The notes beneath the pieces were generated by a model, which saw only the letters and a program-made list of their open reading frames with translations, was not told the DNA's origin and searched no databases. Made by a program: the position numbers and the translations under genes. A stretch of DNA of 64,000 nt from Centrapalus pauciflorus (taxonomy: Eukaryota > Streptophyta > Magnoliopsida > Asterales > Asteraceae): positions 53,339 to 117,338 of the forward strand of contig JAANYP010000756.1 in NCBI GenBank assembly GCA_020465985.1. The letters are read 5' to 3'. The number at the start of each line of letters is the position of its first letter. Position 1 is the stretch's first letter. This document shows, one piece after another, positions 61,818 to 64,000 of this stretch.

Positions 61818-62996
61818 TGTTCAATATTCAACCCAAACAATATTCAAGTTATGAAAATCTATAAGGAAATCTGGAAAGCTTCAATATTCAAGCACTTCGA
61901 AACAAACGAAATTCATATACGAAAAAACGATTACAAAATCGAAACCAAAATTGTTTTGTTTTCAAATGCCAACAAATTGTGAACTTAGATCCAATTGTTC
62001 ACTGAGTTACCCCCTTCGAATAACATGAATATGGAAGAACAATGAGAGAGATGGAACAAACCCTAAAGGGTTCATCGAGTTGCCCTTCTAATTTATAGTT
62101 GACATTTGTTGAGATCGATGAACATGAAGACGCTAGAGGTTAAACCAGCGATGATGAAGTCAGCGTCGTCGGAGCTGACAATTTTTTTGAGGTGGAACCA
62201 ACGATGATGAAGGTGATAGAGGTGGAACCAACATCTCTCTCGTCCTCACCATTCCCAATTCACTCATTTCTTCCATCTCTGCCAACAGTTTTGCCGCTTA
62301 TCACTGGTCGTATATTCATGTAATCCCCTTCTACCTGCGTGCGCACACCGCCATATCCGTCAGAACCAGTTTCCTCGCTGGAGTTGATGTCACCTCCGCC
62401 GACCTACGCTCCTTCTTGGACACCGGACAAATCACGGTATCCATAACTTTCTCCTTTGTCAACACAATGACGACGTCGTTTCCGCCTTCGTCCGCCGAAT
62501 TTCAAGAATTTTCCAGAAGCTTCGTCATCAAACCCTTACTCAACTTCCTAATCGAAACAAATTCTTCCTACTCCTTATTCTGTTATCAAATTACAATCGG
62601 ATTGGAACAAATCTGGAGATGATGGTGGTGATGGAGATGGCTGAACAAATCCGATGATGATCGAAACCGATTTAGAGAAGGTAGATACAACAGATTGAGT
62701 GATTCTTCTTCTTACAAAAGATTATTGAAATTTTGTTTGTTATTCTATTATAATTATATTAATATTATATAAATAATAATAATAATTCTAAAAATTAGAA
62801 GTATATTAAATAATTACATAAATGGTCCCTGCAAAGTCAAAAAGACCAAAATACCCCTGCACTTAACACCTAAGCTAACGACAGTTAGTTTGAGGGACCA
62901 AAATCGAGTAAGTTTTCAGTTTTATGGACTTACTTTGCGCTAGGGACGAAATCCATAAGTTATATAATACCACAGGACCATTTATGTAATTTACTC
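61535..62996. mobile_element. Mutator-like foldback element 2, Pack-MULE candidate (1462 bp)
   Basis: The ends GAGTAAATTAC and GTAATTTACTC match element 1. Inverted arms run about 250-300 bp at each end. Flanking 9-bp sequences AATAAGTAA and AATAAGTTA match at eight of nine positions. The centre is non-repetitive, less AT-rich and encodes an apparent GH17 fragment. It is nested in CACTA element 2. Confidence 0.8.
62190..62622 (+). pseudogene. Captured fragment of a GH17 beta-1,3-glucanase-like gene
   Basis: One uninterrupted frame ends with TGA at 62620. Its residues L-T-I-P-N-S-L, A-A-Y-H-W and V-I-P-F-Y-L-R-A, then T-F-S-F-V-N-T-M-T-T-S-F-P-P-S-S-A-E-F and P-L-L-N-F-L, follow the order and spacing of the middle of plant GH17 glucan endo-1,3-beta-glucosidases. 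The N-terminal barrel strands, the catalytic Glu segments and the C-terminus are missing; the segment before D-L-R-S-F-L seems shortened. It lies between the arms of a foldback transposon, so it was probably captured from a host gene. Family assignment by pattern only. Confidence 0.6.
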
Positions 62997-63035
62997 AATA
63001 AGTTAATATGTATTAGTTGATATCACATAAGATTA

Positions 63036-63088
<53 letters not shown>

Positions 63089-63107
63089 CACACACATATA
63101 TATACAC

Positions 63108-63163
<56 letters not shown>

Positions 63164-63165
63164 TG
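63036..63165. repeat. Compound (TA)n/(CA)n/(TG)n microsatellite
   Basis: Alternating TA and CA/TG blocks with partial inverted symmetry. Confidence 0.95.
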
Positions 63166-63212
63166 TCTCAAGTCTTGGGAGAATTAACGACGTGGCCATA
63201 ATCACGGAATTA

Positions 63213-63420
63213 AGAGAAAATTACCACGTACTTATCGATTTCAAAGTCCCAAGCACAACCAGAAACGTATTCAAAAGTCGAAGTTGATAAATTAGTTGCT
63301 CGACAAACTAAAAAGCAACAAAGATTAATGGCTCGGCAAGAACTCTTATATAATGCGTTAAGAACCGCAAATATAGACGTTCCTGGATATGACGAAGAGT
63401 TGGACGATGAACATGATTAG
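63213..63420 (+). pseudogene. C-terminal coding remnant in CACTA element 2
   Basis: Open frame of about 69 codons ending with TAG at 63418. It is rich in Lys, Gln and Glu (V-A-R-Q-T-K-K-Q-Q, then an acidic G-Y-D-E-E-L-D-D-E-H-D end) and looks like the tail of a real protein, perhaps a transposon-encoded one. Frames upstream are broken. Product not recognised. Confidence 0.4.
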
Positions 63421-64000
63421 TTTATATAAACTTTATTCGACGACAATATAATGTTTTTAAATTGTAAATGTTTATTTGTTAAATTTTTTGTAATTATCGA
63501 CGTTGAAATTTATGAGATTTGGGTTTGTTGAAAATAGATCAAGTTGTAAATGCTGCAAACTGGTTTAAATAACCTGATTGGGGCAAAAAGAGAGCAAAAG
63601 CCTGCGCATTTTTGTCCACATTTTGCGACGACATTTTGGCTTTTTGCGGCGACATGTCGTCGCTAAAACCTAATGAGTTTTTTGTTACTTATAGCGACGA
63701 CATGTCACCGCGAAAAGCCAAAATATCGTTGCAAAAAGGTACTTTTAGTGGTGACAAAGTCGTCACAAAATGTAATTTATTTTAATTTTGAATTAAATGC
63801 ATTTTTTGTGACGACGTTGTCATCGCAAGAAACGATGACAACTTTATATAGCTACAACATATGTCGTCGCAAAAACCTAATTTTCTTGTAGTGTTATCTT
63901 TTTCTTTTTCTAAATCACATCATAAAAAGACAAATAAACAAAAATTTCACATTAAGTGTAATCTTCAATGGACACATGTCATACAAATAATTAAGTAGAT

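Larger units (their letters stand above)
59944..63893. mobile_element. CACTA element 2 with nested foldback (3950 bp)
   Basis: Left end CACTACAAAAAAAAAA, right end TTTTCTTGTAGTG, with a 3-bp duplication TTA on both sides (59941-59943, 63894-63896). Subterminal motifs GCGACGAC/ATGTCGTCGC recur at both ends. It contains a 465-bp tandem duplication, a nested foldback element and a small coding remnant. No full transposase gene. Confidence 0.85.

Overview
The window is repeat-rich, AT-rich nuclear DNA from a flowering plant. It contains Sirevirus-type Copia elements, a long-LTR chromovirus-type Gypsy element, CACTA, hAT and Mutator-like transposons, many MITEs and long AT/CT microsatellites. Both LTR elements with a visible primer site match plant initiator tRNA-Met. 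The large third open reading frame (ORF3) in both Sireviruses resembles a type I associate with Asteraceae genomes, so an asterid, probably Asteraceae, is my best guess (inference). I see no intact host gene, tRNA, rRNA or CRISPR.

Left third (1-28880): nested LTR retrotransposons. Sirevirus B (1-4202, left end outside the window) has a Copia RNase H tail, an intact 937-aa ORF3 and its 3' LTR. It interrupts the ORF3 of a partial copy of Sirevirus A (4203-5001). That partial copy shares an LTR (5002-5629) with a second Sirevirus A body: gag 6298-9172, pol 9173-12548, ORF3 25167-28193 and terminal LTR 28254-28880. The middle LTR has a polypurine tract on its left and a primer-binding site on its right, so the array reads body-LTR-body-LTR. 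A Gypsy element (13632-24513) sits in the spacer between pol and ORF3 of the second body and has the same layout: integrase-end fragment, LTR, full body, LTR. Gag and pol of Sirevirus A carry frameshifts and stops, whereas ORF3 is open in both Sireviruses.

Middle (28881-35384): the Sirevirus A array lies in an intron of a minus-strand, at least 12-exon gene (33392 to 28930) that resembles the Ulp1/C48-protease-like families common in plants. The gene has two in-frame stops and one frameshift, and its expected catalytic exons are not in the window. Its introns are full of a 16-bp palindrome. Upstream lies a chain of terminal-inverted-repeat elements separated by long (TA)n tracts.

Right half (35385-64000): mainly DNA transposons, many with exact target-site duplications. 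They include foldback elements with 9-bp duplications (37063-38561, 45333-46805, 61535-62996), CACTA elements with 3-bp duplications (39125-43245, 59944-63893) and a hAT element with an 8-bp duplication (56318-58466) holding a truncated BED-finger transposase. The foldback at 61535-62996 is nested in the second CACTA and carries an apparent fragment of a GH17 beta-1,3-glucanase gene, making it a Pack-MULE candidate.

The most promising material for follow-up is the conserved non-envelope ORF3 of the two Sireviruses, the element-specific motif arrays in their non-coding DNA, a hairpin across the polypurine-tract/LTR junction, a possible intron in the Gypsy reverse transcriptase, and the captured GH17 fragment.
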